A DNA stretch of 64,000 nucleotides. Origin: Psychromonas sp. SA13A (lineage in GTDB: Bacteria > Pseudomonadota > Gammaproteobacteria > Enterobacterales > Psychromonadaceae). Made by a program: the position numbers and the translations under genes. Of the stretch, positions 63,560-64,000 are shown piece after piece (positions within the stretch are counted from its first letter, which is position 1; each line of letters begins with the position of its first letter). The notes under the pieces are model-generated. The model had not been told where the DNA came from. It was given only the letters and a program-made list of their open reading frames with translations, and did no database searches. The stretch lies in assembly GCF_011378715.1 (NCBI RefSeq), contig NZ_WTKU01000007.1, positions 124,001 to 188,000 of the forward strand, given 5' to 3'.

Positions 63560-64000
63560 ATGCGTTTAGATAAATTTATTTGTAAAAGTACACGATTAAC
63601 AAAACTCCAAGCTTTAGCATTCATCGAATCCGGCGATATCACAGTAAATGATGTAGTGATAAAGAAAGTTGAAGCACAAGTACATGAGAACAATACTATT
63701 AAATTTCACGGCGAAGTCTTAACACTGCGTCCTTTTCGCTATTTATTAATGCACAAACCCGCCAAGACTATTTGTTCTAATGTCGATGAATGCTATCCCT
63801 CTGCGCTTAATTTATTACTTAAAAATGTTACTGACCCTAACAATATTACCGGCTTTGATAATGTTTCAGGTTCAGGTATTTATAATGATGCTCAGGTTGA
63901 ACAACTATCGGAATTACATATTGCTGGGCGTTTAGATGCAGATACAACGGGATTAATATTGATCACCGATGATGGACGGTGGACTTTTAATATCACCTTG
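63560..64000 (+). CDS. rsuA: 16S rRNA pseudouridine(516) synthase, 5' part
   Basis: RsuA isomerises U516 of 16S rRNA. The 147 codons present begin MRLDKFICKSTRLTKLQALA, an S4 RNA-binding domain, and continue with LLMHKPAKTICSN. The catalytic Asp is in AGRLDADTTGLILITDDGRW (about 122-141). Between these an insertion of about 25 residues (TDPNNITGFDNVSGSGIYND) is not in E. coli RsuA. The gene runs off the window. GGTAAC is the only upstream ribosome-like site. Confidence 0.88.
   Translation, partial: MRLDKFICKSTRLTKLQALAFIESGDITVNDVVIKKVEAQVHENNTIKFHGEVLTLRPFRYLLMHKPAKTICSNVDECYPSALNLLLKNVTDPNNITGFDNVSGSGIYNDAQVEQLSELHIAGRLDADTTGLILITDDGRWTFNITL

Overview
The window reads as chromosomal DNA of an AT-rich marine gammaproteobacterium, most likely a Psychromonas-like or related Alteromonadales/Vibrio-type organism. 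This is an inference from gene content and low G+C, not from any marker gene. Supporting content: an exported pullulanase and a PL7 alginate lyase (algal polysaccharide use), a TRAP transporter, a D-glutamate catabolism pair of the kind described in marine bacteria, an ArfA ribosome-rescue factor, a glycine cleavage system and several cyclic-di-GMP elements. No rRNA, tRNA or CRISPR was recognised.

Layout. 0-9 kb: polysaccharide and nucleotide scavenging, with lipoprotein pullulanase (-), CpdB-type periplasmic nucleotidase (-) and lipoprotein alginate lyase with a CBM32-like domain (+). 9-15 kb: MATE exporter, tandem-WHy lipoprotein, CopD-like membrane protein, an unknown cytosolic protein and a MYG1-family protein. 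15.1-16.8 kb: a clear c-di-GMP-I (GEMM) riboswitch in front of a secreted FN3 plus duplicated-domain protein. 17-30 kb: fumarase C, membrane protein, chemoreceptor, DEAD-box helicase, DEDDh exonuclease, PAS-PAS-GGDEF-EAL protein, MscS channel and DMT permease. 30.8-34 kb: TRAP operon in the order P-M-Q, with an intrinsic terminator between the binding protein and the permeases. 34-40.6 kb: small lipoproteins, a His/Asn/Lys-rich exported protein, a HAD pyrimidine-nucleotidase-like protein, ArfA, a DMT-permease remnant and M32 carboxypeptidase. 40.8-43.9 kb: FecR / OmpA-like / CHASE2-HD-GYP operon. 44.3-46.2 kb: RCC1-repeat lipoprotein.

46.4-51.7 kb: dgcN-dgcA-dat on the minus strand (D-Glu to N-acetyl-D-Glu to N-acetyl-L-Glu, plus a D-amino acid aminotransferase), with a PqiA-like membrane protein and an ornithine-cyclodeaminase-family enzyme divergent on the plus strand. 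51.8-55.8 kb: a decayed accessory segment whose intact genes all lie on the minus strand (GNAT, small membrane protein, DUF488, two look-alike membrane-anchored helical proteins around a 66-aa protein). It is interspersed with a REP-transposase remnant, a group II intron remnant (reverse transcriptase C-terminus plus domain V/VI), a second scar of the same kind, a frameshifted gene fragment and an attC-like inverted repeat. 56.3-62.2 kb: glycine cleavage genes split as gcvH and gcvP (-) against an XRE-cupin regulator and gcvT (+). 62.4-64 kb: a PhzF-family protein and the 5' part of rsuA, cut by the window end.

Two themes run across the window. First, c-di-GMP: one riboswitch target, one GGDEF-EAL protein and one HD-GYP phosphodiesterase lie within 29 kb. 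Second, many intergenic spacers carry short tandem duplications (7-20 bp units), some several copies long and some in promoter-proximal positions.
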